Origin: Lingula anatina | Lineage: Eukaryota; Brachiopoda; Lingulata; Lingulida; Lingulidae | Reading direction: 5' to 3' | Assembly (NCBI RefSeq): GCF_001039355.2 | Contig: NW_019774547.1 | Span: 124,001-188,000 of the forward strand | DNA length: 64,000 nt | In this document: piece by piece, positions 43,877 to 56,541 of the stretch | Position numbering within the stretch: the stretch's first letter is position 1 | How the letters are laid out: every line of letters begins with the position of its first letter | Program-made: the position numbers and the translations under genes | The notes under the pieces: model-generated | Database searches by the model: none | Told to the model about the DNA's origin: nothing | What the model saw: the letters and a program-made list of their open reading frames with translations, nothing else

Positions 43877-44846
43877 CCTAGAATTGAAAGCCTCTATTAT
43901 TTTAATAGTATTAAAAAAGCATCAAAATAATACAATCATTCTCTATCGTTGATATTGAACAAAAGTGACAGCCATGTACCACAACTGCATCCAAGATAGA
44001 TTAACCCACATTTAATGTTAAATTAAGAATTTCAAATGGGGGACACCCAGCACAGGATTCAAACTACTGTGCATGCGCGAAATTGCGCTGTTTGAAATAA
44101 ACAAATGGTGAAATTGACAAAGCCTGCCAGTGTTTACTGTCTGATGGATTTTACTTAATTTGCTTTCTGGTGTCATTTTGAGAAATTATTATAGAAATGT
44201 TCTGTTGATAGTACTGTATATGTACTAAAAAGTAAATCCATCGGACTTTCCTTAGAATAACATTTATCTTGCCTTTATTGTTAGGGGATTCGCTTTGTAC
44301 TTAGAGTTATATGTGGCCCCACATGGGATTTTTCCACCCCTCCCCCACTCTTGATAAGGAAAATAATCCTTGAGCGCTAGTGTGAATGTTATTGCAAAAT
44401 GCATTCGAAAACGTAAAACGGTTATATTTAGGTAATTCATAACAGAAAACCCATGTTGACCAGCAAAATTAACTAACATGACATATTTAACTGTCACTGC
44501 GGCGACATGACAAACAGAACTTATTTTTCAAACTGGACTGGCACTAATCTGCAGGTGATGATTTTAACCTGTAAAAAATTGAAATTTTGTTATGAAAATA
44601 ATCGTAGACCACGCTAGGTATATCACAATCCGCTAGGTAGTAACTATCCAGGGGCAGTGAAGTGCAAAACCGAGACCTACATGTACCTGCTAACAGCTCA
44701 CCTATGACATCCCTTTTTTTTAAATATCTCTTTTAACTCCATGTAAATAAACAAATACAAGCCATTTACTAAATAAGCTGTAAATCAAAGAGTAAATTCC
44801 GGTCACATGATTTTCCGTGTTGCAGTCTTAGAGAACTTTGATTTGA

Positions 44847-45021
44847 GGGGGGCGTCTCGATAGTCCGAAGGTTCATTGGTCCGAAGGTTCATTGGTCTGA
44901 AAAGTGGTAACATTTTCATCGATTTTTTAATCAAGGGTTCATTGGTCCGAAGGTTCTATAGTGAATATTCGGACCAATGAACCTTCGGACTATTGAACCT
45001 TCGGACTATTGCTACGGCCCC
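44847..45021. mobile_element. MITE-like element, TCCGAAGG family, copy 2
   Basis: It runs from GGGGGGCGTCTCGATAGTCC to GGACTATTGCTACGGCCCC. The GGTTCATTGGTCCGAA unit appears several times in both orientations. GATTTGA flanks both sides (44840-44846 and 45022-45028). It is nearly identical to copy 1, with one extra GGTTCATTGG unit at the left. Confidence 0.87.
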
Positions 45022-45891
45022 GATTTGAGGATGTTTTTAAGTTTTGCCTCGACAAAATGTTAAAAATTTCAGATAAGTACTGCATGGAAGTTTTTGTAAT
45101 TTATTCTGTGTAAAGTTCATGAAATTTGCAATATTATGCCGAAAAATCATGAAAATTGAACCATGCGAAGTATAGTTTATTTGATGCGCAATGATCTGCA
45201 CGGAAGCCATCCCAGCCATGTGCTTGTGCAGTCTCCAATTTTCGGGTTTGTTTTCGGGTCATTAGATTAACATAGAGCCCTAATTGCCCTAATTGGTCAC
45301 AAGCAATTTGAGCTGCAGCTACAGCTGAGTGATTACTGCTGGTTAGTGGTCACGGGTCTCTAGCTGAAAAGTGTGGACACTTTTGGTGAAATTTTGCAGT
45401 TAAAATACTTCAATATCTTTGTTGCTTGTAGGAATATTTTAAAAATTCCAAAAGAATTCATCTGTTTTTTGCATTACCTTTCAGAAGATATAAGTATTTT
45501 AATTTTCTGATCAATTTGAAAAATTTTCTGATATACCTAACCACGCTCAATCGAAATACTTTTGGTTATAATTGTGATCTTCAGAAATAATGAATATAAT
45601 CAAACTTCATTAAAAAATATATATATAAAAAACGTGGTCGTACTATTTATTAGATAAATTGTTTTTTTTTTTTGTAGAATTTGGAGGTTAAAAACGCCAG
45701 ATTGTCTGTTTCTCATATCGAGTCACGATGTTTTGTTCGTGTGCTGGAGCGACGCCCCTTGTCTTGAGCGCTTGGGAAAACTTAGTTTTATCAGCGCAAT
45801 TACCTGTTCGAAAGCTCAAAGGCGAAACTTTTTCATAAATCAATGAACAAAACATCTTTAACGAAGCTAAACACTCAGAAGGAGAATCTAC

Positions 45892-45993
45892 CTATATTCA
45901 TAGATACTTGACAGCGTTACATTCTCGTTTTCCAACACCTCTGTAATTGAAATTCCCGGCACTTCCTTGTTGAGTTCGTCATCGATTTTAGTG
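45892..45993 (-). other. Candidate upstream coding or 5' UTR exon of TYSND1
   Basis: On the minus strand an acceptor (TTTTTTGTAG) and a donor (AG|GTAGAT) enclose 102 bp open in one frame, reading TKIDDELNKEVPGISITEVL and 13 more residues. Spliced to 43877 the phase fits, giving ...YEYR directly before the MYEETC start. It may extend the TYSND1 N-terminus, be a 5' UTR exon, or belong to another gene. I do not recognise the peptide. Confidence 0.4.
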
Positions 45994-46373
45994 CTACAAA
46001 AAAGTTTTTATTTTCATCGACCCAAAAAGAATATTATCAGCTTATTTTGAGCCTAAAAAAGAAATAAACTACAAGTTTGTTCTTATAAAAAAATCTACAC
46101 ATTTCTAACCACGACAGATATGGCCAAATGTCTATTTTTAGTAACTGCCAAACAGTAATGTATGAAATGCCGCAAAGGGATCGTATGATTAGTACGTCAT
46201 CAGTTTGTGTGTCCTAATTATCCAACAGAAAATTGTTTTCTTTTCCCAATCCATAATACTCAAAAATATCTATTAGAAATATTTGGTTGTATAAAGGGAT
46301 TATGCAACTATCAACATTAACAGATATGTTTGATATTGGTTATAACTTGTATAAAATATGGGGATTCCCAAAA

Positions 46374-46381
46374 TGACGTCA
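46374..46381. promoter_or_regulatory. Palindromic CRE (TGACGTCA) near the probable BICRA/TYSND1 promoter
   Basis: A perfect TGACGTCA lies about 75 bp before a likely BICRA 5' UTR donor (ACG|GTGAG at 46455/46456). CREB/ATF sites are common near bidirectional promoters. A half-site-like TACGTCAT is at about 46192. Confidence 0.45.
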
Positions 46382-48495
46382 GAGGCACAGAGGTCAAATT
46401 GATCCGTTTTCGCACTTTTGTGAACCCCAAATTGCAGTTGCATGTTACAGTAACGGTGAGTGTTTTCTGAATATTATTTTGCTGATAAAATTTGCAGGGG
46501 TTAGAACGGGTTCGAGGGCGAAATCGTCTTGAAAGCTAAAATTCAACGCTTTCCCTTTTAATAATCCGATTCTAGTTGCAGGATTAAATTATTGCATTCG
46601 TGAGGGCTTTAAGTGCTCTTTCAGGTGCACCTATGCACTTGCATCATAACGCCTGCAAGAAAAAGATATGAGCATGTGAAAATGCATGGTTTTCCCAGGG
46701 CATGAAAATTACCGTGTCGTGTAACCACACCATAGAACGTTTTGTTTCGGATAGATTTACTTCTGTGCGCTGTTGTAGACATGCTGTTTCTTGGTTTTTG
46801 TATTTTTATGTGTTAAATAAACGAGGCGGCCTGGAAAAGGGCCCCAGAGATAACGTCGTAGCACCGCCGTTGTTTCTTTCGGTTTTTATCATCTGCTCGA
46901 CCTAGTAATAGTATTGTGGCAGATAAGGCAAAAGGTAGCGAGATCCCAACGGGTGATGCATCATTAATTCTAATTAAAGGCATGATGTCCATTGTAGGTT
47001 GTGGATTACTGCTGTCGTTATTGCCATAAACGCAAATTTTCATCGGCAATCGTGTCACCTTGTCGGTCGTTATATTTCATGCAAACGAGATTGAGAGCAC
47101 TAGAAACGAAAATGCAATGTATATGTACAACAAACAACACACAGACATTGACATAAAATATTATGTGGTCCATTGTTTTAGCATCTCTTGCTGAAGTTCT
47201 AATATAACTCAAAATTTTCAATAGAAACAAAATACCCATGCTAGAAAAATGTGTGGCTGTAACATACTCTTTTACACCCACAGTTTATGGGGTGCATAGA
47301 GGATAGTATATTTGTTGTATCTAGTGTCCTGGTGGTGTTATATATAATATGCATAATGTATTATGTGGATGGAGTTTTAAAAAATTTAAGTATGAGCCCA
47401 ACCAGATTGCCCAAGATTGTGCCTTTGGCATGTACCATATGGAGTTTTTTATTCCATGCCTTATACTTCAGAAATGCAAAGACCAAACTTGGTGTAACAT
47501 TTGAAACATCATTTAACACCTGTACATATGTAATATATCAGAACATAGTTTAACTTTTTTTCTAAGCACATAAATCTTCGGGGGCCAACCATACCAGTTT
47601 TTAATGGAGGTTCTGTATTAAAGTCATTGGAAGGGACATATTGTATAGCTATTTTGATGCTTATATTGGTAACAGTCAATCAAAACCATCAAACTGTACA
47701 AATGCTGTCAATTAAAATAATAGAATTCTTTACATCTTAAATTTTTCTTAACTTATTCTTCAGAATCTGATATTTGTAATCTGATTTTGATTGATATTAA
47801 TAAGAGGATACAAAATTACCCATTTTGTGTACCCTATTGCCTACTGAAAAGTTCAATTTAAATTAAAATTTTAATTTTAGGTGTGGAGATTCTATTCTTA
47901 ATGCCCATTAAATACCTTAAAATTATTTTGCATCAAACCTGAAATTGATAATTTAACTGCAGTAGAAGTATACATTCAACTTTGTTTCCCCTTTTCATTT
48001 TATATTGTTTTGTTACTTTTATCAAAATGTGTACAAATTACCTGAAGTTATTGACTAAAGGTTTATAATTTGGGGTTGGAGGGGGGGTGCTTGGCAGAAA
48101 AATTTGCTTTGCTTGGTTTGCCATATCTGCATTAAAAAAGTTCAAGCAAGAAAACTTTAGGGGCACCTGTCAGTCTTCTCTATACACCCTCTTTAACTTG
48201 ACCTGTGAGCTGCACATGGATTAGATAGTTATTTTATTTTTCTAGATTAAACAAGAGGTGGCTAGTGAAACTGTCCTGCATGAGATGGCATAATGAGGTG
48301 CCATTTCCCAAATACTGAAGGAGCTTTTGAATTTTAGTTTTGTCAGTAAACTGCAGATTATTGTGCTGAGGTTCAACTCCCTTTCTGCATTATTTTTATT
48401 GGAAATGTTGAAACGGAAGTATATTGACAGACAAGCGTATTGATTATGGAAGTGTTGTCTTTAAGATCATATATTTTTGATTTATTTTGTTGTAG

Positions 48496-48557
48496 GCCCA
48501 AGACCATCAATGATTTAACATTAGAAGAAAAGCACTAAAAGATGAAGAAAACACAAG
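48496..48557 (+). other. Probable BICRA 5' UTR exon
   Basis: Bounded by TTGTTGTAG and AAG|GTAACT; it has in-frame stops and lies 266 bp before the next acceptor (CAG at 48821-48823), which opens the exon with the start codon. Confidence 0.45.
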
Positions 48558-48850
48558 GTAACTATTCACATCTTTATGCACACAAAAAGAAAAAACGTGT
48601 AGGAGAAAGATGCTTACTCCAGCAAAATTTTGAATGGCAAGCTGTGCTGTTTACTAAGATGCGAGAATGATAACTGTTCAATGCTCATTTTTACCACCTT
48701 ATCAAGTTTTTCAGACAGCCACTCTGTTTGATAGTACCTAGGGTTTTCAAGATAACCGTTTTGAAATAGGAAGGCCTTTTGGTGTGCTGCCTTTGTTATA
48801 ATTCTCACTTTGGTTGTTTTCAGTTGCTAATGTGTCACTGTGGTATTGAA

Positions 48851-51800
48851 ATGGAGGATGGCCGATGTCTTTTGGACGTGATCAAGTAAGTTTTTTCCAT
48901 ACACCTGTTTGATTCATAGTTTGATTTTAAAATAATGTTTTCACATTTGCTCACTCTAGCGTATTGTCCCATTAAGATATAAATGTGTCAGAAACATACA
49001 GCCTATATTTGTAATTATTATTTTACAGTGATCCACAAGCACTGAATGACTTTCTTAATTCAACAGATGACGAGGATTCTAAAGTAAGTCTTCATGAATT
49101 TTTGGAGGGTGGTGAATATTTCGATTTGTATTATTTTTACTGTGATTGAGAATGAGTTGATTCAGTTTGTGACAATCTGTTGTATTGAATTTTAACTCAT
49201 AAGATTCTGTCAGAAGTATAAAGCTGAATATAAAATATTTTCAAATTTTCAGTTTGATCCTCCGACCCCCAACTATGACCACTCCTCTCCTAGTCAGCCA
49301 CAGTGGAATTTAAGCAATGGTAGCAATAGCACTGACCCACAGCCACAGATCACTGTGACTCCAGGTGCTACTCAGCAAGTGCTCAATCAAACCCCCAGCA
49401 ACAAAGTGATCCAGGGGATACAGAACACAATGGGGCTCAGTCCAAGGTACGTACTAGTTGTTCTGATTGAGACTGGGAGAACATTTGTTTGGTTTTCATA
49501 ACTCATTTGTATTTAGTGAAATGAAGTGTAACTGGATTCATTTTGACAGGGTAATGTTGGAATTGTTTAATAAAGTAGAAGAATTTAATTCACCTGTTGT
49601 GACATGTTCCTTAAAAAGGTAATGTTGTATTTCAAGGATAAAGCAGCAATTGCATGTGAAGAGTGGCCACTGTGATATTATCGTGCAAAAAGAAATGTAC
49701 ACAACAGGTCATTAGTGTGCTTTTGCTTTCAGGACTGGTTCTCCATTACTACAAGTTGGTGCCCAGCAAGTACTTCTGAAATCAAACCCCACATCTAGTC
49801 AACAACCAGTTCAGTTCAACCAGGTGACGGCAGTGCCCCAGACCCACTTTGTGGCCCAAGCTGCCGCAGTGCCACAGAGCCAGACTGTACATCAGCTAGT
49901 GCAATTTCAGAATCAAACCCCAGGACAACCACAGATTATACAACAGGGGGCAGGCCCGCCACAGACAGTGATATTGCAACAGACTCCTACCAGACCACAA
50001 CAGAATGTAGTGAATTTAGGCCAAATAAGGACTAGTGCCCCACAGCAGGGTATTAACATAGTGCAAGGGACTACACCCAGTCAGATTAGTCTTCAGGGAA
50101 CTTTGATACAAACCAGTGCTGGCAAATTTTTAATACAGGGCCAAGCATTGGTTGGACAGCAAGTGCATGTGCCAGGTCTTGGAAACATAGTTTTAAGGCC
50201 ACAAGTGCAGTCTCTTCAAAATATACAGACAGTTCAGTCCAACATAGTAAGTTCAACGACAGTGCCACAAACTAACTCTGGTGCAGCTCAACTGCACACT
50301 CAGTCAGGCAGTACTGCCCAGCACACACAGGTGAATGGCCATGTGGGAACAATAGGGGGTCAACAAATAGTTCTACAAGGTGCAAACCAGAACCAAGGTC
50401 TTGTGCTTCAGACGCTGCCGAATGTTGTCAAAATGCAGCCTGGTAACAGTGCAGTCACAGCTGGTGGTGTCTCTAATCAACAAGGTTTAGTTTTGACTCG
50501 AGCCATCACTACCCAAACCCAGCCAGCCCAAGGTGCTAGTACAGCTACACAGTCAGTATTACACAGACCTTTAAACCAACCCAACAATTCCAATGTTAGT
50601 CTGAACATTGGGGGTCAGGTTATTAACTTAGCTCAGTTGCAACAAGTACAGAAGAGTGGCCAGGGCATTATTGGACACTCCTCTTCAACAATAGTAACTG
50701 GTTCAAATACTATACAGACTACTGCTGGTACTGGCATAATAAGCCAGGCCAACCCTGTGCAACAACAGCAGCAGCAAGGGGTTGCTGTACAAAATTATAC
50801 AGGGAATTCACAAAGCCAAAATATGCAGTCCTCAAAAACATTCATTATCCACACACAAACTCCACAGACTATGGCTCAGAATTACAATGGTCCTCAAAAG
50901 GGACAGCAGGTTCTACAACCACAGCAGTTGCAGCAAGGGCAAGTGTTTGCAAGGCAAGGTGGTCAGGCAGCATTACAGTCTTCTCCACAGGTTTCTGTAG
51001 CAAACAATCTGACAAATCTCCAGACAGTTCAGCAAACTAATCATACAGGGAATGGTGATAACCAGCCAAATCAAGGAGTTATTGTAAATTCAATAAATAA
51101 TTCTAACAATGTGAATAATCAGCCCCCCAAAAGTGCTGCAGTAAGTAATGCAAATCAGGGAGGAGATGCAGACAATCGGAGTCAAGTACAGAATGCCCAG
51201 CATGTGTTAGCAAGGTTACAGATGCAGTTAAAGCACCTTCAGTCCATCCCAGATCCTTCAGAGCAGCAGCAAAGGTTGATCAAACGTCTCCAGGACCTGA
51301 TGACACAGGTGATAGCACAAACCAGGCAGCAAGTTCAGCAACAAGGCAGTCAGCAGCAGCAAATACTACCACAACAGACTTCTCGGCAGCAGCAACAGTC
51401 ACAGCTACAACAAAGTGCCACACCCTCTTTAAATACTTTATTGGTGCAGCAGAACAATGGTACTTCTGTCCAAACATCAAGTGCAACAGTAGTGCAACCA
51501 CAGACACAGACTGTGCTCACATTACCTCAAGTTATACAGAATATTTCTGTCCAATCGGCAAATCCACCAGCAGGGAAACTACCCATTCCAGCATTGACCA
51601 AGGTTTGTGATATTTTACACATGGAAATATCATGTTAATTTTTCTTTAAATAAAAAAAAGGGACTTAAGTCTGGGTATTCAGAGATGGGCACCTAAATCT
51701 TTGAGAGAGGGGAATTTCTCCCTTGCGACCCACACTGGAATACCCAGGATTTTAAAACTTTTAAACTAATTTAATTTAAGTAATAATAATAATTATTATT

Positions 51801-54800
51801 ATTATTACAAAACCGGTTACTACTGTCACTTTCATCCCCTTGTAAAATGGATCAGATCTTTCAAATCTATGGAAATTTATGTGGGAGCATTGTATTGTTG
51901 GAAGTTTGAATATTTTTATTTTGCTCTATAAGAAATATTTTTCATATTCATATGTTGCCAGGTTGAGCAGGTTCTCAATAAACTTACACCTGAACAGAGA
52001 GAGAAACTACAGAGTCAGCTGTCTCGATTAACCCCAGAACAACAGCAACTTTTCTATAAACATCAACAGACACTGATCCTTCAAAAATTGTCACAGCAAC
52101 AACAGAAGCCTGTGCAGCCTACAGCAGCAAGTACAAATTCCAAAGTCCCAATAATGGTGCAGGTAGGATCTTACAATGGACATTTTCTTATTCTTATAGT
52201 TTATGTTCTGCATTAGTTTTTGATGTGATATCAGTTGTAAGCAGACTTTTCATTACAGAATTTTGTTTCTGGTATTAAAAGGGTGTTTTTTATGTTCCCA
52301 GAACTAGAGTTTTGACCAGTTGATATAGGACTTATTGTTTACTTGGCTATTTCAGCAAATTAACAAAGGTGTGACCCAGTTAAGACCCATTATCATCCAG
52401 CAGCAGCAAATTGGTCAGCCAGTTCAGGCACAGAAAGATGAACAGAGGGGAGTTAAGAGACCAAGTTCAGTGTAAGTTGTATCAGTATTCTGAATATGAA
52501 CCATACTATTTTAACTGAACTTGGGAAGTATTATCTTTCTGCATTAGTTCTACATCTGTTTTATAATTATTTAACCATAAGTGCATTAGGGATAGAATGT
52601 GATATTTGCATTGTTTTCTTTTAGTTTACTACAACAAATGGCAAGAGACCAGCAGGGTGTATTAAAACCTGACTACAAAACACCATTCAAGGGTTACCGT
52701 GACTGTGTGAAAAGACTGATGAGGTATCATGTTTACTATGAAAAAGATGCAGGACCTGCTGCTCTGGTAAAAGGTATGCTGTGTGCTCTACAGCTTGTTC
52801 ATGGTTCTATGTAGAGAACAGTGTCTGATTTAAATTTGTATCATTTTAGTTTCCTTCCTTTGTTTTTTAGGTTTATATAACATCAGCAGATTACTAAAAA
52901 AATTATTTTTTTTTTGACATTTCATGAATGTGAATTATTGTCAGTGTCTAAGTGTTAATGAACTTCTAAACTACAAATTGCTGTAAAGTTTCATCTATAT
53001 TTCAGCTGATGAAGAATTTGAATCTCAGTCTCAGGACTTCTTAGATCGCTACCAAGGAATGCTGATGAAATACAGGGATTTATTATGGCAAGACAGCATG
53101 GTAGGCCTGAAATTGTAATGCAACATTGTAGAAAAAAACAAGAGTGCTGGTTTAGATCACTGACTTTGGTTACAAAAGTATAGAAAAAAGAAAAAATCAA
53201 ATATCCATGCATATGGGCTTGTGTGTAAACTTAATTTGCTGTGTTTCAGAGAAAGGATCCTTCTGCTGAAATGGTGATGCTTGACAGGATTTTCATTCAA
53301 GATGAAAACAAACAGCTTGCAAGGGATAAGCAGCTTGTCCTTGAAGACCCAGGTAAAGAGTTGTTTAAAATAAAACCATCGTCCTTTTTTGTGCACCCTG
53401 GTCGCCATTTAATCAAAAAATGTGTGGAATTACATAGTGGTGACATCAATGACAAATAGTATGTTATCTTGCAGTAGTAAATTGCCCCAGTTCTTTGTGC
53501 ATGTTTATTACTTAGTTTATTGTGTCTTGGATTCACCTTCATGTGAGACTCTATTTTGACCTTCAGATGCATTTGAACCACTTCCCATCCTCAAGCCAAC
53601 AGAGGATGAGACCAAAACAGAGATGCTAGAGGACGCTGAAGAAGAAGCTAAATTTAGAAAAGAAGCAGATGAGGAAAAATTATCATCTCCTGCCAATAAG
53701 TACGAACCAGAGATAAAAGCTGATCCGTCTAGCTCGCCTAAAAAAGAACCTACTAGTCTTGCCAAAGAAGAACCATTTAGTAGTGAAGGTGAAATTGAGC
53801 ACAAAGCTGAAGTCATTCAGAATGAAGCAGCAGAGTCTGCTGTTGAATCTAAAGTCATACCAAAACTAAAAATATCTCTAAAATCTGAAAGACCGTCCCC
53901 AGAAAGGTGTAACTATAATCCTGGTCCGTCTTCTCCAGATAGAAGAAATAGTTCTGACTTTGACAGGCCTTCTGACAATATTGATAATTTAGAAATACCA
54001 AAAGCAGATCTAGGTGACACAGAAGAGGAACATCATCTTGAGGACAGCTATTTGAGTGACCAATCAGATAGTACAACTGAAAACAATCATTTGCATTCTG
54101 AATTGACATCAAATCACATGATGCCTAATCCTTATGAATATGAGGACATTTCAAGTGATTTCAATGGTAATCTTGATGATGATTCACCAGCTCAGTGTAT
54201 TGGCAGCAGCAGCCAGACTGAGGTGGACACTGCTTTAGAAGGTCTGTTTACTAGTGCAAGGTTTGAAACAGGTCACAACAGTAAGAGTTATATGGACTAC
54301 AATTTACAGTGTGATAATGCAGTGCAGGGGGTGGAGAGTCAAAACAGTGAGCTGGACAGTGCAATAAACAGTCTTGCAGCAGAATTGGAGGGCCCGGGAC
54401 AGCATGGAAGCTTGAATGACAACCACATTCAGATGGATACAAGAATGGACCAGTCTGAGTTGGAAGATGAAGAGAACACAAGGCACTCTGATTCAGATAA
54501 AGATTCACAGGCTGTTAGTGAGTTGAACACCTCTCAGGAATCGGAAAACTTGGAAGAAAGTCATACAGTTGATGGTGACATTTCTTATTTCCCCCAGGGA
54601 TCATATGGTTTTGGTTCACCAAGTCACAGCATGGACACTGGGGATTTGAACACAGAAATGGAAAGTGCCATCAACAGCATACTTAGTTTACAACAAGGTG
54701 AAGTGTCTATGGCTTCTAGTAATGGCCGGACTAGTTCCTATATTGATGGGGAGACTGGAATGCAGTCTGAAGAGGAACCCGTCATGGAAGATGATCTCGA

Positions 54801-54828
54801 TGCTGCTGTGCAAAGTATTTTGATGTAA
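48851..54828 (+). CDS. BICRA: BRD4-interacting chromatin-remodelling complex-associated protein (GLTSCR1 family)
   Basis: Coding exons: 48851-48885, 49029-49083, 49253-49446, 49733-51602, 51962-52162, 52356-52471, 52625-52773, 53006-53100, 53250-53352, 53567-54828; 1359 aa, all phases consistent. BICRA/BICRAL define the non-canonical BAF (GBAF/ncBAF) SWI/SNF complex with BRD9. The N-terminus GRCLLDVINDPQALNDFL is the family start motif. A 620-residue Gln/Asn/Thr-rich centre sits mostly in one exon. Two short helical blocks follow (KLTPEQREKLQSQLSRLTPE). The GLTSCR domain (about 825-934) has QGVLKPDYKTPF, RYHVYYEKDAG and AEMVMLDRIFIQDENKQLA. The tail is acidic and Ser-rich with four copies of a D/E-x-D/E-x-A motif. 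The start is the first ATG after the UTR exon and matches the family start. Vertebrates have two paralogues; this one could serve both. Confidence 0.95.
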
Positions 54829-56495
54829 AAGCAGGTGCTTCATGCCAAGTGCTAAAAACATCATTTCTGTTGAAAAACGTAACTATAACCTGTGAGAATT
54901 CTCAAAAAAAACTTAAAAAGTGATATTTTCATATTATTTTGCAAATCTCATGATTCAAAAGTATTCAAATGTTAATATTGACTTGGTATACTTATTTCCG
55001 TAATACTAACAGAGAGAAATTTGAAGATTTTTTTATATAATGTGGAAAAAATCATGACCCAGTCCTGTGGTGTCTTTAATACTAAACGCTGCAATATTTT
55101 TACTGCTGCTAAAAAGGGGTGCAGAAAGTGCTCTAGTTCATCCCATAGTCGTTGCATTCCAATAGCTTACTGTGTCTGCTACTGCCTTTACAGGAAACGA
55201 CTGAGGGGGTTTGAGCAGCGTTTTTGTCTATTTTGCATATTGGTTCTATTCCTTAGATATTTTTGTAGGCGTTGGAATATTTTTTCACTTTTTCAAAGTT
55301 GTATATAATTGGTACTACATCCGAAGATATCATCATATTATGTAATTTTGTATCAAGTATTTTTGTCCAAGACAGGAGTTTCTTGTGCTAGGTAATTTGG
55401 TTACAATTATGGCATACCATGTAGATCTCTGTGTTAATATGCTTATTTTGACATGGGCATAGCACTAGCAATTTGAGTTAAATTATTGAGATAAAGATAA
55501 CTTTATACTTATTTAATGAAATGAGAGAAATCATGTTGTTAAAAATGTGAAATACATCGCCAGTTTTATACACTGTCGTCACTTCTTGTCTTTGCTTTTC
55601 AAATGCTTTCACAAAAACTGAATTTGAGTTAAGAGTAGATTACTTTTTACTTCTAAATACTTCGTTTTGGGGAGTGTCAAAATTATTCTGTAACCGCTGG
55701 AAGCCACAATCCAATACGCATCACAAATTGAACGAGAAAATGAACGTCACTACTTGTTGATAAAACCAAAATTATCGAAGAAATGTACTGAAGAATAGAT
55801 CATGCCTATTTGGAACTTGACCCAGATATGATGTCGCAAAGTAACCCAAGTTTTCGGCTTCAATGGTAACCATTTGGACGATACAGTGTCCACAAAGCCA
55901 AAATCGCCAAATGGTATGTATAAGGAATAATTGGACAGAGTCCGTTTTTAAACTTGACAGGTATTAAAGGACTAAAAATAATTCCTGTTGGTAAGTTTGA
56001 AACAAAATGGTGACTTTGTTTCCCAGATATTGCGGTAACAAGCAATCCGCACTGCTCCTACCAAGGCAACGCGTACTGATTGAATCGCCATTGAAAAGAC
56101 GCTATTAAAACTTTCGTGTCGGAGCAACGCGTTGTTTGCGAAAATATTTTAATCGTCAATGAACAAATTTCATTAACGTAAGATCAACTTTTCTTGTGTG
56201 AAGGATTTGTAGTGGGGGTGAACATCAGGATTCTAAAAGCATTACACACCTATCAAGATTCAGTGGATTTAAGAAATACGTAGATTTTAATTTCTGGACT
56301 AACAGTCTGGTCACAATCTGTACCAAAGCCTATTAGTTTAGGTCATTCACATGTACTGCTTTCGGCTTATCATTGGACAAAATACACTTGCATTTTCGGT
56401 CTTAATTTAGAAAGGTAAGTATGTGACAAATGTGCCTTTGAAACCAAGAGTTATTCTTATCAGGACTTGCAAAAGATGAAAACTTGGTGAAACCG

Positions 56496-56496
<1 letters not shown>

Positions 56497-56540
<44 letters not shown>
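56497..56540. repeat. TA dinucleotide microsatellite, about 22 units
   Basis: Uninterrupted (TA)n, able to extrude a cruciform under torsion and likely polymorphic. Confidence 0.85.

Positions 56541-56541
<1 letters not shown>

Larger units (their letters stand above)
43877..48850. other. Head-to-head region between TYSND1 and BICRA
   Basis: It contains a second TCCGAAGG element (44847-45021), a candidate upstream TYSND1 exon (45892-45993), a palindromic CRE (46374-46381) and probable BICRA 5' UTR exons. Both promoters probably lie between 46.0 and 46.5 kb. The stretch 46.5-48.5 kb looks like a BICRA 5' intron without other recognisable content. Confidence 0.5.

Noticed and set aside
46702-46905. 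67-codon + strand open frame upstream of BICRA as an alternative N-terminus
   Set aside because: The conserved GRCLLDVI motif starts at 48851 with its own Met, and no donor links the two.
55021-55308. 95-codon Cys/Tyr-rich open frame after the BICRA stop
   Set aside because: It lies in the probable BICRA 3' UTR, has no signal peptide or cysteine spacing of a known family, and ends in AT-rich sequence. It is probably chance.
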